Part shown: piece after piece, positions 27,785-41,015 of the stretch
Position numbering within the stretch: the stretch's first letter is position 1
How the letters are laid out: the number at the start of each line of letters is the position of its first letter
Assembly: GCF_002834145.1 (NCBI RefSeq)
Contig: NZ_PHNT01000013.1
Coordinates: 40,197-104,196, forward strand
Length of the DNA stretch: 64,000 nucleotides
Source: Roseovarius salinarum
GTDB lineage: Bacteria; Pseudomonadota; Alphaproteobacteria; Rhodobacterales; Rhodobacteraceae
Direction of reading: 5' to 3'
Position numbers and translations under genes: made by a program
Notes under the pieces: generated by a model
Databases searched by the model: none
What the model saw: the letters and a program-made list of their open reading frames with translations, nothing else
What the model was told of the DNA's origin: nothing

Positions 27785-28492
27785 ATGTCGCACGCCGAGA
27801 ACCTGGAGGTCGCGCACAGCTCCCTGCTTTTGCGCAGCCTGCCCGACGGGATCATCGAAAAGCTTCTGGCCGATGCCACGACGCGCAGCTACGAGCGCGG
27901 CGCCACCGTTTTCCTGCAGGGCGAGGACGCCAACGTCATCCACATCGTGATCGAGGGCTGGGTGAAACTCTACCGCGTCTCGCAAAACGGCAACGAAGCG
28001 GTGGTGAACGTCTTCACCCGCGGTCACAGCTTTGGCGAGGCGGTGGCGTTCCGGCGCGATGTCTATCCCGTTTCGGCTGAGGCGGTGACCGAGTGCAAGC
28101 TGCTGCAGATCTCGGCGCGCAGCTTCATCGCGATCCTGAAGAAGGAACCCGAGGTGTCGCTGGCCGTGCTGGCCTCGACCTTCAAGCACCTGCACGAACT
28201 GGTCAGCCAGGTGGAGCAGATCAAGGCGCAGCCGGGCGCGCAGCGCGTGGCCGAGTTCCTGCTCGGCCTGTGCGATGTCGAAGAGGGAAGCTGCGTCGTC
28301 ACCCTGCCCTACGACAAGGTGCTGATCGCCGGGCGGCTGGGCATGAAGCCCGAAAGCCTGTCGCGCGCGTTTTCCAAGCTGCACGACGCGGGCGTGCGCA
28401 TCGCGCGCAACCAGGCGACCATCGATGATGTCGAGAAGCTGCGCGCCTACGCCGAACTCGACCCTGCCAGCGCCTGGACCAAGGCGCTGTGA
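27785..28492 (+). CDS. Crp/Fnr-family regulator, NnrR/Dnr type
   Basis: A 235-residue regulator with an N-terminal cyclic-nucleotide-type beta barrel (VFLQGEDANVIHIVIEGWVKLYR, GHSFGEAVAF), a long dimerisation helix (about 120-150) and a C-terminal winged helix whose recognition helix is MKPESLSRAFSKL near residue 195. It lacks the N-terminal cysteine cluster of FNR, as expected for the Dnr/NnrR branch that senses NO through heme. GAGGAGG sits just before the start. Its location at the edge of the denitrification island suggests it acts on the TTGAC-N4-GTCAA boxes found upstream of norC, nirS and nosR. The link is inferred. Confidence 0.8.
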   Translation: MSHAENLEVAHSSLLLRSLPDGIIEKLLADATTRSYERGATVFLQGEDANVIHIVIEGWVKLYRVSQNGNEAVVNVFTRGHSFGEAVAFRRDVYPVSAEAVTECKLLQISARSFIAILKKEPEVSLAVLASTFKHLHELVSQVEQIKAQPGAQRVAEFLLGLCDVEEGSCVVTLPYDKVLIAGRLGMKPESLSRAFSKLHDAGVRIARNQATIDDVEKLRAYAELDPASAWTKAL

Positions 28493-29049
28493 GCCGGCTC
28501 GACGCGGCGCTCGCGGCCATCGATGCGGCCAACGACGCCGACCCGGACCTGCGCGAGGGCCGGCCGGCGGCCCGGCTTTACGGCGAGCGGATGAGCGCGG
28601 AACTCGACCGGCTGTTTCCCGATGCCCCGGACCGGCTGCGCATCGCCGCGCGCGGCCAGCACATCGAACGGTGGCACCTGCGGCGCGCGGACTACGCGCA
28701 GGGGCGCGCCGGATACCTGGAATGGCGCAGAGACCTCGCGCGCCACCACGCCGCGCGGGTGGGCGAGATCATGGCTGGCGCGGGCTATCCGCCCGAGGAG
28801 GCCGAGGCCGCCGGCCGCATGATCCGCAAGGAGGGCCTCAAGCGCGACAGCGAGGTTCAGGCGCTGGAGGACGTGATCTGTTTCGTCTTCCTGAAATGGT
28901 ATTTCGCCCCGTTCTCGGAGACGCAGGACGTCGGCAAGCTTCACCGCATCGTGGAAAAGACGGCGCGCAAGATGTCGGCGCCGGCGCGTGCACGGGTGCT
29001 GGCGGAATTCGATCTGCCCGAGGATCTCGCGGCGGCCTTCCGGCAATGA
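28489..29049 (+). CDS. DUF4202 family protein
   Basis: A 186-residue, mostly alpha-helical soluble protein with the family's conserved HIERWHLRRADYAQGRAGYLEWRR region (about residues 60-82), an IRKEGLKRDSEVQALEDVICFVFL region (about 108-130) and a C-terminal segment with HRIVEKTARKM. Several conserved histidines, glutamates and aspartates suggest a metal or nucleotide site, but no function is known to me. The GTG start overlaps the regulator's stop (GTGA), so it is translated with the NO-responsive regulator. It converges with norF, with 10 bp between. Confidence 0.75.
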   Translation: MSRLDAALAAIDAANDADPDLREGRPAARLYGERMSAELDRLFPDAPDRLRIAARGQHIERWHLRRADYAQGRAGYLEWRRDLARHHAARVGEIMAGAGYPPEEAEAAGRMIRKEGLKRDSEVQALEDVICFVFLKWYFAPFSETQDVGKLHRIVEKTARKMSAPARARVLAEFDLPEDLAAAFRQ

Positions 29050-29059
29050 CGGCCCCCGC

Positions 29060-29326
29060 TCAAACCGCCGACGCCAGGTGGAACGCCAGCAGAAGCAGGC
29101 AGAACAGCCCCAGCGCGGTCTCGAAGCCGCGGCGCCAGAAGGGCGCCGCGTGAAGGCCGAGATAGCGCGACAGGATCACGCGGGCCTTGAGCCAGGCCAG
29201 CACCAGGATCAGCGCACCCGCGGGCGCCGCCCATCCCGGCGGCCAGTGAAGGGCCGCCACGACAGTGGAGGCCAGCCCGAGCCCCACCAGCGCCGCCCAG
29301 GCGCGCAGAAGCGGATCGCGGGGCAT
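29060..29326 (-). CDS. norF: NorF-like small membrane protein
   Basis: An 88-residue protein with three hydrophobic segments, similar in form to subunit IV-like NorF of Paracoccus-type nor operons. It is the last gene of norCBQDEF. NorE and NorF are not part of the purified reductase but support its activity in vivo in Paracoccus. The start lies 4 bp after the norE stop. Assigned on size, topology and position rather than strong motifs. Confidence 0.7.
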   Translation of the reverse strand: MPRDPLLRAWAALVGLGLASTVVAALHWPPGWAAPAGALILVLAWLKARVILSRYLGLHAAPFWRRGFETALGLFCLLLLAFHLASAV

Positions 29327-29330
29327 CGGG

Positions 29331-29879
29331 TCACCTCAGAAGGTAGATGACGGGAAACAGCAGGACCCACACGAGATCCACCATGTGCCAGAAGGCCGTT
29401 CCGGCCTCGATGTTGGGCACCGCGTCTTTCCACGCCACCAGCAGCAGCACGATCACGCCGGCCACGACATGGGCGGCGTGAAAGCCCGTGAGCAAGTAGT
29501 AGAAGGTGAAGAACGGGTGCGTGTCCCAGGCGATGCCCTCGGCCGCCTTGCCGGCGTATTCCCGGACCTTCACCACCATGAATACCACGCCCAGCGCTGC
29601 CGCCGCGGCCAGCGCGGCGCGCGCGCGCATGCGGCGGCCGGCCTCGCACAGGCGCAGCGCCCAGGCCGCAAGCGCGCCGCTGGTCACCAGCACCATGGTA
29701 TTGACGCCCGCACCGGTGCGGTAAAGCGCGTCCTGCGCCGCGGCGAACCCGGCCGGATCGGTGATCCGCACCGCCAGGAAGGCCGCCAGCCCGGCGCCGA
29801 ACACCAGCAGTTCGCTGACGATCAGCACCCAGATCATCAGGTCGCCGGGCAGCTCGTCGAAAACGCTGGCGTCGCTCAT
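29331..29879 (-). CDS. norE: NorE, cytochrome c oxidase subunit III-like protein
   Basis: A 182-residue membrane protein with five hydrophobic segments. IWVLIVSELLVFGAGLAAFLA and FFTFYYLLTGFHAAHVVAGV match the conserved parts of heme-copper oxidase subunit III. It overlaps the norD stop (ATGA), so it belongs to the nor operon, where it aids assembly or activity of NO reductase. Confidence 0.85.
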   Translation of the reverse strand: MSDASVFDELPGDLMIWVLIVSELLVFGAGLAAFLAVRITDPAGFAAAQDALYRTGAGVNTMVLVTSGALAAWALRLCEAGRRMRARAALAAAAALGVVFMVVKVREYAGKAAEGIAWDTHPFFTFYYLLTGFHAAHVVAGVIVLLLVAWKDAVPNIEAGTAFWHMVDLVWVLLFPVIYLLR

Positions 29880-31819
29880 GCGCCCACCAGCTCGCGATAG
29901 ATCAGCGGCAGCGCCTCGGTCAGCTTCTCCGGGTGGGGAATGACGTGGAACCCCCCGCGCCCGAACAGGCGCGCGAACCAGCTCTTGGCCTGCTTGTCCA
30001 CGGTAACGCCGAACACCGAATGGCCCGCGCGGCGCGCCTCGCGCACGGCCATCGCGGTGTCCTCGATGCCGTGGCGCCCCTCGTAGTGGTCAAGGTCGTT
30101 CGGTTTGCCGTCGGTGATGACCAGAAGCAACCGGCGCTTGCGGCCCTGTTGCGCCAGACCGTGCGCGCAATGCCGGATCGCCGCGCCCAACCGCGTGTAG
30201 AAGCCCGGTGAAAGCGCGCCGATCCGCGCCTCGACGGTTCCGTCCATCGGCGCGCCGAAGTCCTTGCATTCCTGCACGTAGACCCGGTCGCGCTTCAGCG
30301 AGGAAAAGGCGTGGATCGCGAAATCGTCGCCGCAGGCATCCAGCCCCCAGGCCAGCGCGGCAAGCGCCTCGCGCTCGATATCGATCACGGCGCGCTCGCC
30401 CACCGCGCTTTCGGTGGAGCGCGACACGTCGAGCAGGATCGACACCGCCAGGTCGCGCGCCACCGGCCGCGTCTGGCGCCAGATGCGTTCGCTGCCCGTG
30501 CCGCATGTCATCACGTCGACCCGCGCGCGCACGGCCGCATCCATGTCCAGTTCGTCCCCGTCCAGATGGCCGGGGGTCGAGACGCGCCCGGGGCGCAGGG
30601 CCTCGAACTGGCGCCTCACGTGGCGGATGCGGCGCGCGGCGCGCGGATCCTCGCGGAAGGATGGGACGCAATCATCCGGCTCCGCAAGACTGTGCAGGAC
30701 GCGCGCGTGGTCGGGCAGGTAGCAGCCCGCGCGCGCATCCCATTCGGGATAGGTGGCCTGCCCGGACAGGCGTTCGCGGTCCACGTCCTCGGGCGCGAGA
30801 TCCAGGTGCAGCTTCAGTTTGGTGGCCGGCGCCCTGGATATCTGCCCCAGCCCGATCTCGTCCTGGTCGTCGGCGGCCTTCTTGGCCGAGTCCGGGTCGT
30901 CGTCGTCCACCCGGCGGTTGAGATTGAGGAACTCTGCCCAGCTCAGGATCGCCTCGAACTTGTGCAGGATCAGGCTGTCGCGGCGCTCCGCCTGGTCTGC
31001 GGTGCGGCGCCGCGCGCGGTGCGTGCCCTGCCCGGCTTCCTCGGGTGCCCCGTCGGCGTCGCGGCTTTCCACTTCCGTTCCGGCGGAACGCTCCAGCGCC
31101 CGCAAGTCCGGCCACACCGGCACGGGTTCGAACCGGCGGTAGCCGCGCGGCGCCTGCACGCCGGTGAAATCCCCGGTCGCGATGGCGCTTTTGTAAAGCG
31201 CCGCCGTCTCGGGCAGCGACGCGGCGTCACCCAGCATGTGGCGCACCAGCGCCTCCACGGCGGCCTCGGCCCGCGGCAGGCGGCGATCGTCGCGGATGTG
31301 CAGCGTGGCCGCGCAAAGCGCATCATGCAGCCCCGCCAGTCCGGGTGCCGCGTCGAGCGCGGCGGCGGTCATCGCCCGCGCAGCCCCCAGCGCACGCAGG
31401 TCGGCGCGCAGCGGATCGTCGTCGGCGACATGGCCGGGCGCGTGTGCCGCCGCGGCAGCCAGCCAGAGGTAGAGCGCGCCATTGGCCTCCCGCGACGGGA
31501 AGACGGCCAGCCGCTGGGGCAGGCGCAGGGCCTCGCCATCGAAACTGGCGCGCGGCAGCACCTCGGCCTCCGTGCCCAGACGCCGAAGGAAGCTCAGGCG
31601 GTGGCGGCTGACCTCGGCCGAAACGGGGCGGATCTCGACGGCGTGGGCGCCGCCAAGCCCCCGGAAGAAGACGGCCAGCCGCCCGCTGACCTGTGACAGG
31701 TCAACCGCGGCCCCATGATGCACCTCCGGTGCATCGAGGCGGCTGGCCAAGGCGTGCCACAGTTTCCCGACGGTTTCTTCGGGTTCCCATGGCTCGATTT
31801 CGATCCCGTGCACGGCCAT
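29876..31819 (-). CDS. norD: NorD, VWA-domain nitric oxide reductase activation protein
   Basis: A 647-residue protein whose C-terminal von Willebrand A domain (about 450-640) holds the MIDAS motif LLDVSRSTES (D-x-S-x-S) and TDGKPND. A long helical N-terminal part precedes it. With the AAA+ protein NorQ it forms a chaperone pair that inserts the non-heme iron into NorB. The start is 3 bp after the norQ stop. Confidence 0.92.
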   Translation of the reverse strand: MAVHGIEIEPWEPEETVGKLWHALASRLDAPEVHHGAAVDLSQVSGRLAVFFRGLGGAHAVEIRPVSAEVSRHRLSFLRRLGTEAEVLPRASFDGEALRLPQRLAVFPSREANGALYLWLAAAAAHAPGHVADDDPLRADLRALGAARAMTAAALDAAPGLAGLHDALCAATLHIRDDRRLPRAEAAVEALVRHMLGDAASLPETAALYKSAIATGDFTGVQAPRGYRRFEPVPVWPDLRALERSAGTEVESRDADGAPEEAGQGTHRARRRTADQAERRDSLILHKFEAILSWAEFLNLNRRVDDDDPDSAKKAADDQDEIGLGQISRAPATKLKLHLDLAPEDVDRERLSGQATYPEWDARAGCYLPDHARVLHSLAEPDDCVPSFREDPRAARRIRHVRRQFEALRPGRVSTPGHLDGDELDMDAAVRARVDVMTCGTGSERIWRQTRPVARDLAVSILLDVSRSTESAVGERAVIDIEREALAALAWGLDACGDDFAIHAFSSLKRDRVYVQECKDFGAPMDGTVEARIGALSPGFYTRLGAAIRHCAHGLAQQGRKRRLLLVITDGKPNDLDHYEGRHGIEDTAMAVREARRAGHSVFGVTVDKQAKSWFARLFGRGGFHVIPHPEKLTEALPLIYRELVGA

Positions 31820-31822
31820 GCC

Positions 31823-32632
31823 TCACCCGAAGATGGCCGTGACGAGATCGAGGAGCCCGCGTTTCACGTCCTCGTCGTCCGTCAGTGGGTCGATCATCGC
31901 CGCCTCCACGGCGCGTTCCACCGGCATGCCGCGCGCGATCAGCGTGGCGGCATAGACGACGAGCCGGGTCGAAACCCCCTCTTCCAGATCCTGCCCCTTG
32001 AGCGCGCGCAGTTTCCCCGCCAGCCGCACGAGCGGCTTGGTGCGGTCCTGCGACAGCCCGCTTTCGCGCGCCACGACGCGCGTTTCCGTTGCCGCGTCGG
32101 GAAAGCCGAACTCCATCGCGACGAAGCGCTGGCGCGTGGACGGCTTCAGCGTCTTGAGGATGTTCTGGTAGCCGGGATTGTAGGAGGCCACCAGCATGAA
32201 GCCCGGCGCGGCCTCAAGTTCCTCGCCCGTCCGGTCGATGGGCAGGATGCGCCGGTCGTCGGTGAGCGGGTGCAGCACCACGGTGACGTCCTTGCGCGCC
32301 TCGACCACCTCGTCGAGGTAACAGATCGCGCCCTCGCGCACCGCCCGCGTCAGGGGGCCGTCGACCCAGACCGTCTCGCCGCCCTTGAGCAGGTAGCGGC
32401 CGATCAGGTCGGCAGCCGACAGGTCGTCGTGGCAGGCCACGGTATGGAGCGGCCGGCCCAGTTGCGCCGCCATGTGCGCGACGAAGCGGGTCTTGCCGCA
32501 TCCCGTCGGCCCCTTGAGCAGGACCGGCAGGTCGTTTTCGCTGGCTGCCTCGAAGAGCGCGCACTCGTCGCCCTGGGGCAGGTAGAAGGGGGCGTCCGCC
32601 CCCTCCTTTTGCAGGTCGAGATGTCCGTCCAT
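31823..32632 (-). CDS. norQ: NorQ, MoxR-type AAA+ ATPase
   Basis: A 269-residue AAA+ ATPase with Walker A GPTGCGKT near residue 45, Walker [11 protein letters not shown] near 105, and ASYNPGYQ as the sensor region. It drives NorD-dependent activation of the NO reductase. The ATG at 32632 is chosen from the conserved [11 protein letters not shown] start, 5 bp after the norB stop; the open frame continues upstream only through overlapping norB sequence. Confidence 0.92.
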   Translation of the reverse strand: MDGHLDLQKEGADAPFYLPQGDECALFEAASENDLPVLLKGPTGCGKTRFVAHMAAQLGRPLHTVACHDDLSAADLIGRYLLKGGETVWVDGPLTRAVREGAICYLDEVVEARKDVTVVLHPLTDDRRILPIDRTGEELEAAPGFMLVASYNPGYQNILKTLKPSTRQRFVAMEFGFPDAATETRVVARESGLSQDRTKPLVRLAGKLRALKGQDLEEGVSTRLVVYAATLIARGMPVERAVEAAMIDPLTDDEDVKRGLLDLVTAIFG

Positions 32633-32637
32633 CTGTC

Positions 32638-34002
32638 TCACTCCGCTGCCACGGTGGGTTCGGGCGAGACGACCTCGCGCCGCGGGAAGGCCAGTGCGTA
32701 GATCAGCATCAGCACGCCGATGGCCACCGCGACGCCGGAGCCGAAGCGCATCCAGTAGAAGATGTCGAGCTGGTCCTGCACCACCATGTAGTTCTCGCCC
32801 AGCACGCGCTGCATGTGCGTCTGCACGGTGCCCGCGAAGGTCAGGGTGAAGGTCATGAAGGCCATGCCGCCCGACATCAGCCAGAAGGCAGCCATGTTCA
32901 GGACCTGGTTGTAGGGGTCGCGCCCCCGCAGGATCGGCATCGCGTAGGTGAAGATCGCGATGTTCAGGCAGACGTAGGCGCCGTAGAACGCCAGGTGCCC
33001 GTGGGCCGCGGTGATCTGCGTGCCGTGGGTGTAGTAGTTCACCCCGTGCAACGTGTGCAGGAAGCCCCAGACACCCGCGCCGAAGAAGGCCAGCGTGGCG
33101 CAGCCCAGGCTCCACAGCAGGGCGGCCTTGTTGGGGTGGTCGCGACGGCCCTTCCAGACCATGACGAAGGCAAAGGCCATCATCGCGAAGAAAGGCACGA
33201 CCTCGAGGCTCGAGAAGATCGAACCGATCCACTGCCAGTAGCCCGGCGTGCCGATCCAGTAGTAGTGGTGCCCGGTGCCAAGGATGCCCGAGAACAGCGC
33301 GGCGGCGACGATGATGTAGAGCCATTTCTCGACCACCTCGCGGTCGACACCGGTCAGCTTGAGCATCAGGTAGGCGAGGATCGAGGCCATGATGAGCTCC
33401 CACACGCCCTCGACCCACAGGTGGACGATGTACCACCAGTACTGCTTGTCGAGGCTCAGGTTGTCGGGGTTGTAGAAGGCGAACAGGAACAGCAGCGCCA
33501 GCCCCCAGAGCCCGAGGATCAGGATGTTGCTGATGGCCGTCTTGCGCCCTTTCAGCAGCGTCATCGTGATGTTGTAGAGGAAGATCAGCGCGGCCACGAC
33601 GATCCCGATCTTGACCCACACGGGCTGCTCGATGAACTCGCGCCCCTCCTTGCCCAACAGCCAGTTGCCCTCGAACAGGTTGAAGACGTAGGTCACCACC
33701 ACACCCAGCGTCCCGATGAGCAGGATCGCGAGCTGGAGGTAGGCAAGGCGCGGCGAGTGGATTTCGCGCTCGGTTTCCTCGGGGACCAGGAAATAGGCCG
33801 CCCCGAAGAAGCCCAGCAGCAGCCAAACCACCAGGCTGTTGGTATGCAGCATGCGGATGATGTTGAAGGGCAGCAGTTCGGATAGCGTGTTGGGCGCCAC
33901 GTAGACCCAGCCGGCCAGCAGCCCGCCCGCGATCTGCACCGCGAAGATGGCCAGCGCCGCGGCGAAGTAGGCCAGCGCGATTTTCTGTGTTTCGTATTTC
34001 AT
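32638..34002 (-). CDS. norB: Nitric oxide reductase large subunit
   Basis: A 454-residue protein with about twelve transmembrane helices. Conserved histidines in [43 protein letters not shown] and the late HLAFYGAYV and QTHMQRV segments provide ligands for the two b hemes and the iron FeB. WELIMA with its glutamate is the NorB hallmark. It reduces 2 NO to N2O at the cytoplasmic membrane with electrons from NorC. It lies 15 bp after norC. Confidence 0.95.
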   Translation of the reverse strand: MKYETQKIALAYFAAALAIFAVQIAGGLLAGWVYVAPNTLSELLPFNIIRMLHTNSLVVWLLLGFFGAAYFLVPEETEREIHSPRLAYLQLAILLIGTLGVVVTYVFNLFEGNWLLGKEGREFIEQPVWVKIGIVVAALIFLYNITMTLLKGRKTAISNILILGLWGLALLFLFAFYNPDNLSLDKQYWWYIVHLWVEGVWELIMASILAYLMLKLTGVDREVVEKWLYIIVAAALFSGILGTGHHYYWIGTPGYWQWIGSIFSSLEVVPFFAMMAFAFVMVWKGRRDHPNKAALLWSLGCATLAFFGAGVWGFLHTLHGVNYYTHGTQITAAHGHLAFYGAYVCLNIAIFTYAMPILRGRDPYNQVLNMAAFWLMSGGMAFMTFTLTFAGTVQTHMQRVLGENYMVVQDQLDIFYWMRFGSGVAVAIGVLMLIYALAFPRREVVSPEPTVAAE

Positions 34003-34017
34003 CTGTCCGGTCCTTTC

Positions 34018-34473
34018 TCAGCCCGCGTCCGTCGGCGGCCAGTCCTGGGTGTCGACGTCGTCGACCCACAGCAGGAAGTCGGCGAGTGCGCGGGTTTCCT
34101 CCTCGGTGAGGTCGAAGAACGGCATCTGGCGGCGGCCCTCGATGCCGGTGGGCTGGGCTTTCATCCAGCCGTCGAGCATCTGGTAGGCGCCCTCGGCATC
34201 GCCCGCCTCGATGCCCCAGCGGGTCATCACGTTCGCCAGTTCCGGCGCGTAGTAGGCGCCTTCGCCCATGATCGAGTGGCAGTTGATGCAGGCGTGTTTT
34301 TCCCAGACGTGTTTGCCTTGGGCCACGCTTTCGGTCAGCGTCTCCGAATTGGTCGACGTCGTGGTGATGTAGACGTGCGAATGCACCGACAACGCCACGA
34401 AGATGATGATGAAGAAGAGCGACCCGCCGTAGAAAATGTTGCGGGCCATCCCCTTTGTCATGACTTCGCGCAT
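34018..34473 (-). CDS. norC: Nitric oxide reductase small subunit, cytochrome c
   Basis: A 151-residue protein with one N-terminal membrane anchor (about 12-32) and a periplasmic cytochrome c domain. CINCH (Cys62, Cys65, His66) binds the heme, and [13 protein letters not shown] supplies the likely methionine ligand region. GGAG is placed correctly before the ATG at 34473, which fits the family's normal length. The NnrR-type box is centred 71 bp upstream. First gene of norCBQDEF. Confidence 0.95.
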   Translation of the reverse strand: MREVMTKGMARNIFYGGSLFFIIIFVALSVHSHVYITTTSTNSETLTESVAQGKHVWEKHACINCHSIMGEGAYYAPELANVMTRWGIEAGDAEGAYQMLDGWMKAQPTGIEGRRQMPFFDLTEEETRALADFLLWVDDVDTQDWPPTDAG

Positions 34474-34537
34474 TCTTGTCTCCTTTGCGCGTTTGATGCG
34501 AATGGCGTGACCTTGCAGGCAGGGCGCGCGCCCCTCC

Positions 34538-34551
34538 TTGACAATTGTCAG
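34538..34551 (-). promoter_or_regulatory. NnrR/Dnr box upstream of norC
   Basis: TTGACAATTGTCAG matches the TTGAC-N4-GTCAA palindrome in 13 of 14 positions, with the core fully symmetric. It lies about 71 bp before the norC start and overlaps the stop codon of nnrS (34548-34550). Its form and distance match the boxes at nirS and nosR. Confidence 0.75.
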
Positions 34552-35767
34552 GTCGCGCGCGCCGCCGTTCCCGGTTCGGCGCGCGGCACCCGCGGTCCGG
34601 CGAAGGCCGGCCAGAGCGCCGCGAGGTAAAGGGTGAAGGCGCCGATCCACAGCCCGCCGCTGAGCAGCATGCCGGGGAAGTAGAAACTCCCGGCAACCTC
34701 GGAGGCGACCCAGCGCACGCCGGCGGCCGCCGCGACCAGGCCATAGGCCACCGCCACGGCACCGGGCGCCACCAGGGCGCGTCCGGTGTGGCCCAGGATC
34801 GCCCGGCTCATCACGGCCAGTGTCATGCCGCCCACGGCCCCGATGCCCAGGACATGCAGCGCCGCCACCTCGCTGCCCAGGCCGAAGGCGCTCAGCCCCC
34901 AGAGCACCAGCCCCGCGCCCAGCATCGCGACGCCAAGGTGAAGCGCCCACAGGATCGGCCGTGCCAGGCACCACCATGGTTGCCAGAACGCGATTCGCAC
35001 CACCTGCAGCGCACCCGCGGCCACGGCGAGCGCACCGATCACGACGTCCGGCAGCGCAAGCGCGAGCGCGAGCGGCACCGTCATGGTGAGCACCACCGCG
35101 GCAAGGTCCACCGGCTTCCTCGTTCGCGGCAGGCGGTCTTCGGGCACCCCGGCGCGTTTCATGGCGTTGCGGGTGAACCCCGGCGTGACCCGGCCGCCCA
35201 GCACGCCGATCATGACGCACAGCGCAAGAAGGCCGACGCGCAGCCCGGTGTCGAGCGTGCCTGCCGCAAACCCCATCCATTCAAGGTGCACCAACAGGTC
35301 GCCCGTCCACAAAAGCGCGAGGAACGCCAAGAACATCACGTTCTGCGGCTTGGGCCGCTTGACGAGCATCAGCGCGATCTTCACCGCCAGAAGCGGCAGG
35401 AAGGCAAGATCCACCGTAGCGACCAATACCGCCGGCAGCGCGGCGGAGAACCAGATCGCCAGCCGCCCGGCCAGCCAGACGGCGGCGACGGCGGGCACGT
35501 AGATCCGCGCCGCCGCCGGCCCGCCGGTCCAGTTGGGTACGGCCGTCAGAAGAAAGCCACCCACCGCGGCGCCGGCATAGCCGAAGATCATCTCGTGTGC
35601 GTGCCACAGGTGGGGGGCGGCGGCGAACGGCATTTCGGATACCATGCCGCCGGCGGCATGGACGCCCAGCCAGACCTCCCACACCAGAAGCGAGAAGACG
35701 GCATAGACGCCGGCGGCCAGGAAGAAGACCCGGTAGGGTTCGCCGAGGATGCGCTTGAAGATATCGG

Positions 35768-35771
<4 letters not shown>
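34548..35771 (-). CDS. nnrS: NnrS family membrane protein
   Basis: A 407-residue protein with about twelve transmembrane helices. FRVFF-like start ([20 protein letters not shown]), [21 protein letters not shown] and an [26 protein letters not shown] segment are typical NnrS; the histidines are thought to bind heme. NnrS is a heme- and copper-binding protein made under NO control, linked to relief of nitrosative stress. The ATG at 35771 overlaps the nirI stop (ATGA), so it is co-translated with nirI. Confidence 0.9.
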
Positions 35772-39703
<3,932 letters not shown>

Positions 39704-39711
39704 CTCCCGCC

Positions 39712-39737
39712 CCGGGGGCCCGTCGCCGGGCCCCCGG
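39712..39737 (+). terminator. Strong hairpin after nirS
   Basis: CCGGGGGCCCG (39712-39722) pairs perfectly with CGGGCCCCCGG (39727-39737) around a 4-nt TCGC loop, 8 bp after the nirS stop. It lacks a long T run, so it is more likely a partial terminator or a 3'-end stabiliser between nirS and nirE than a full stop. Confidence 0.6.
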
Positions 39738-39776
39738 TTCCCCGAACAATAAACGCCCGCCACAGGAGCCAGCGAC

Positions 39777-40574
39777 ATGACAGGGACAGGCAAGGTCTTT
39801 CTCATCGGGGCCGGACCGGGCGCGGCCGATCTCATGACGGTGCGCGCGGTGTCCATGCTCAAGCAAGCCCAGGCGGTGGTCTACGACCGGCTCGTCGCCG
39901 CCGAGATCCTCGACCTGGCCCCGGCCACCGCCCGGATGATACCGGTGGGCAAGGCGCCCAGGTGCCACACCGTCCCGCAGGACCGCATAAACGAAATCCT
40001 CGCCGAGCTCGCCGAAGACGGGCTGACCGTGGCCCGCCTGAAAGGCGGCGACCCGCTGATCTTCGGCCGCGGCTCGGAAGAAGCCGCCTATCTGGAACGC
40101 CGTGGCGTCAACGTCACCTATGCCCCCGGCATCACCGCCGCGCAGGGCATGGCCGCCGCCACGGGCGTGCCGCTCACCCACCGTGGTCTGGCAACCGGCG
40201 TGCGCTACGTCACCGGCCACCGCGCCGCCGACCGCAAGCTCGACCTCGACTGGGAAAGCCTGGCCAGCGAGGACACGACACTCGTTGTCTACATGGGCGT
40301 GGCCAACATCGCCGAGATCGCGCTGCGGCTGATGGCCGGGGGCCTGCCGGGCGACCTGCCGGTCCTGGCCGTGGCCTCCGCCACCACGCCGCGGGAGGCG
40401 CGGCACCTGTCGCGGCTCGACCGGATCGGGCTGGACATGGCCGGGGCGCCGCTGCGCGCGCCCGTGCTGTTCGTCATCGGCCACGTCGTTTCGCTCTACC
40501 GCGACCGCCCGCTTCCCGCCGACATCGCCGCGCCGGTCACGGCGCCGCCACCCGCGGTGCTGGCCGGTGAATAG
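39777..40574 (+). CDS. nirE: Uroporphyrinogen-III C-methyltransferase
   Basis: A 265-residue SUMT with VFLIGAGPGAADLMTVRAV at the N-terminus, LKGGDPLIFGRGSEE near residue 90 and VVYMGVANI near 165. It methylates uroporphyrinogen III to precorrin-2, the first step from the tetrapyrrole trunk toward siroheme and heme d1. GGAG precedes the ATG. The 3' end overlaps the nirC start by 8 bp. Confidence 0.92.
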   Translation: MTGTGKVFLIGAGPGAADLMTVRAVSMLKQAQAVVYDRLVAAEILDLAPATARMIPVGKAPRCHTVPQDRINEILAELAEDGLTVARLKGGDPLIFGRGSEEAAYLERRGVNVTYAPGITAAQGMAAATGVPLTHRGLATGVRYVTGHRAADRKLDLDWESLASEDTTLVVYMGVANIAEIALRLMAGGLPGDLPVLAVASATTPREARHLSRLDRIGLDMAGAPLRAPVLFVIGHVVSLYRDRPLPADIAAPVTAPPPAVLAGE

Positions 40575-40872
40575 GCTGGCGCTCATATGCGCGATCGCGA
40601 TGGCCGCGCCGGCGCAGGCCGGCGGGCCGGACGCCGCCGCGCTGGAACGGCTGGTGCGCCAGGACTGCGGCTCGTGCCACGGGTTGAGCCTGAAGGGCGG
40701 GCTGGGCCCGGACATCCGCGCGCCGGCCCTGTCGCACCACGATCGCCAGTCGCTGCAAAGGCTGATCCTCGACGGCGTGCCCGGCACCCCCATGCCGCCA
40801 TGGCGGCCACTGCTGACCGAGGCCGATGCCGCCTGGATCGCCGACTACCTGCTGAACGGAGGCATGGAATGA
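40567..40872 (+). CDS. nirC: NirC, small c-type cytochrome
   Basis: A 101-residue periplasmic cytochrome with a GTG start, a signal peptide (1-18) and CGSCH (Cys34, Cys37, His38); GVPGTPMPPW supplies the methionine ligand region. NirC can donate electrons to cd1 nitrite reductase and has been linked to its maturation. Its stop is followed by the repeat that separates it from nirF. Confidence 0.88.
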   Translation: MNRLALICAIAMAAPAQAGGPDAAALERLVRQDCGSCHGLSLKGGLGPDIRAPALSHHDRQSLQRLILDGVPGTPMPPWRPLLTEADAAWIADYLLNGGME

Positions 40873-40889
40873 CACCCGAACGTCTGGCA

Positions 40890-40990
40890 GGGGGCGCTGC
40901 CCCCGTCGCGCGGGGCGCGACTCCCCCGGAGTATTTCGAGCAAGATGAAGCGCGCGGCGCACGACCTCTTCATCTTGCCGGAAATACTCC
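40890..40990. repeat. Dispersed palindromic repeat between nirC and nirF
   Basis: Two inverted copies of a 23-bp unit, 40928-40950 (GGAGTATTT at its left end) and 40968-40990 (AAATACTCC at its right end), match at 21 of 23 positions around a 17-nt loop. A GC hairpin precedes them (GGGGGC 40890-40895, GCCCCC 40899-40904). The GGAGTATTT...AAGATGAAG unit is of a kind that recurs between genes in Rhodobacteraceae (recalled, not searched). Only this copy was seen in the window. Confidence 0.75.
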
Positions 40991-41015
40991 CGCCGGAGGC
41001 ATCCGGCGCGGACTG

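Noticed and set aside
40869..41015. Upstream start of nirF that overlaps the nirC stop by ATGA
   Set aside because: The added 49 residues are translated palindromic repeat and would mask the signal peptide starting at 41016.
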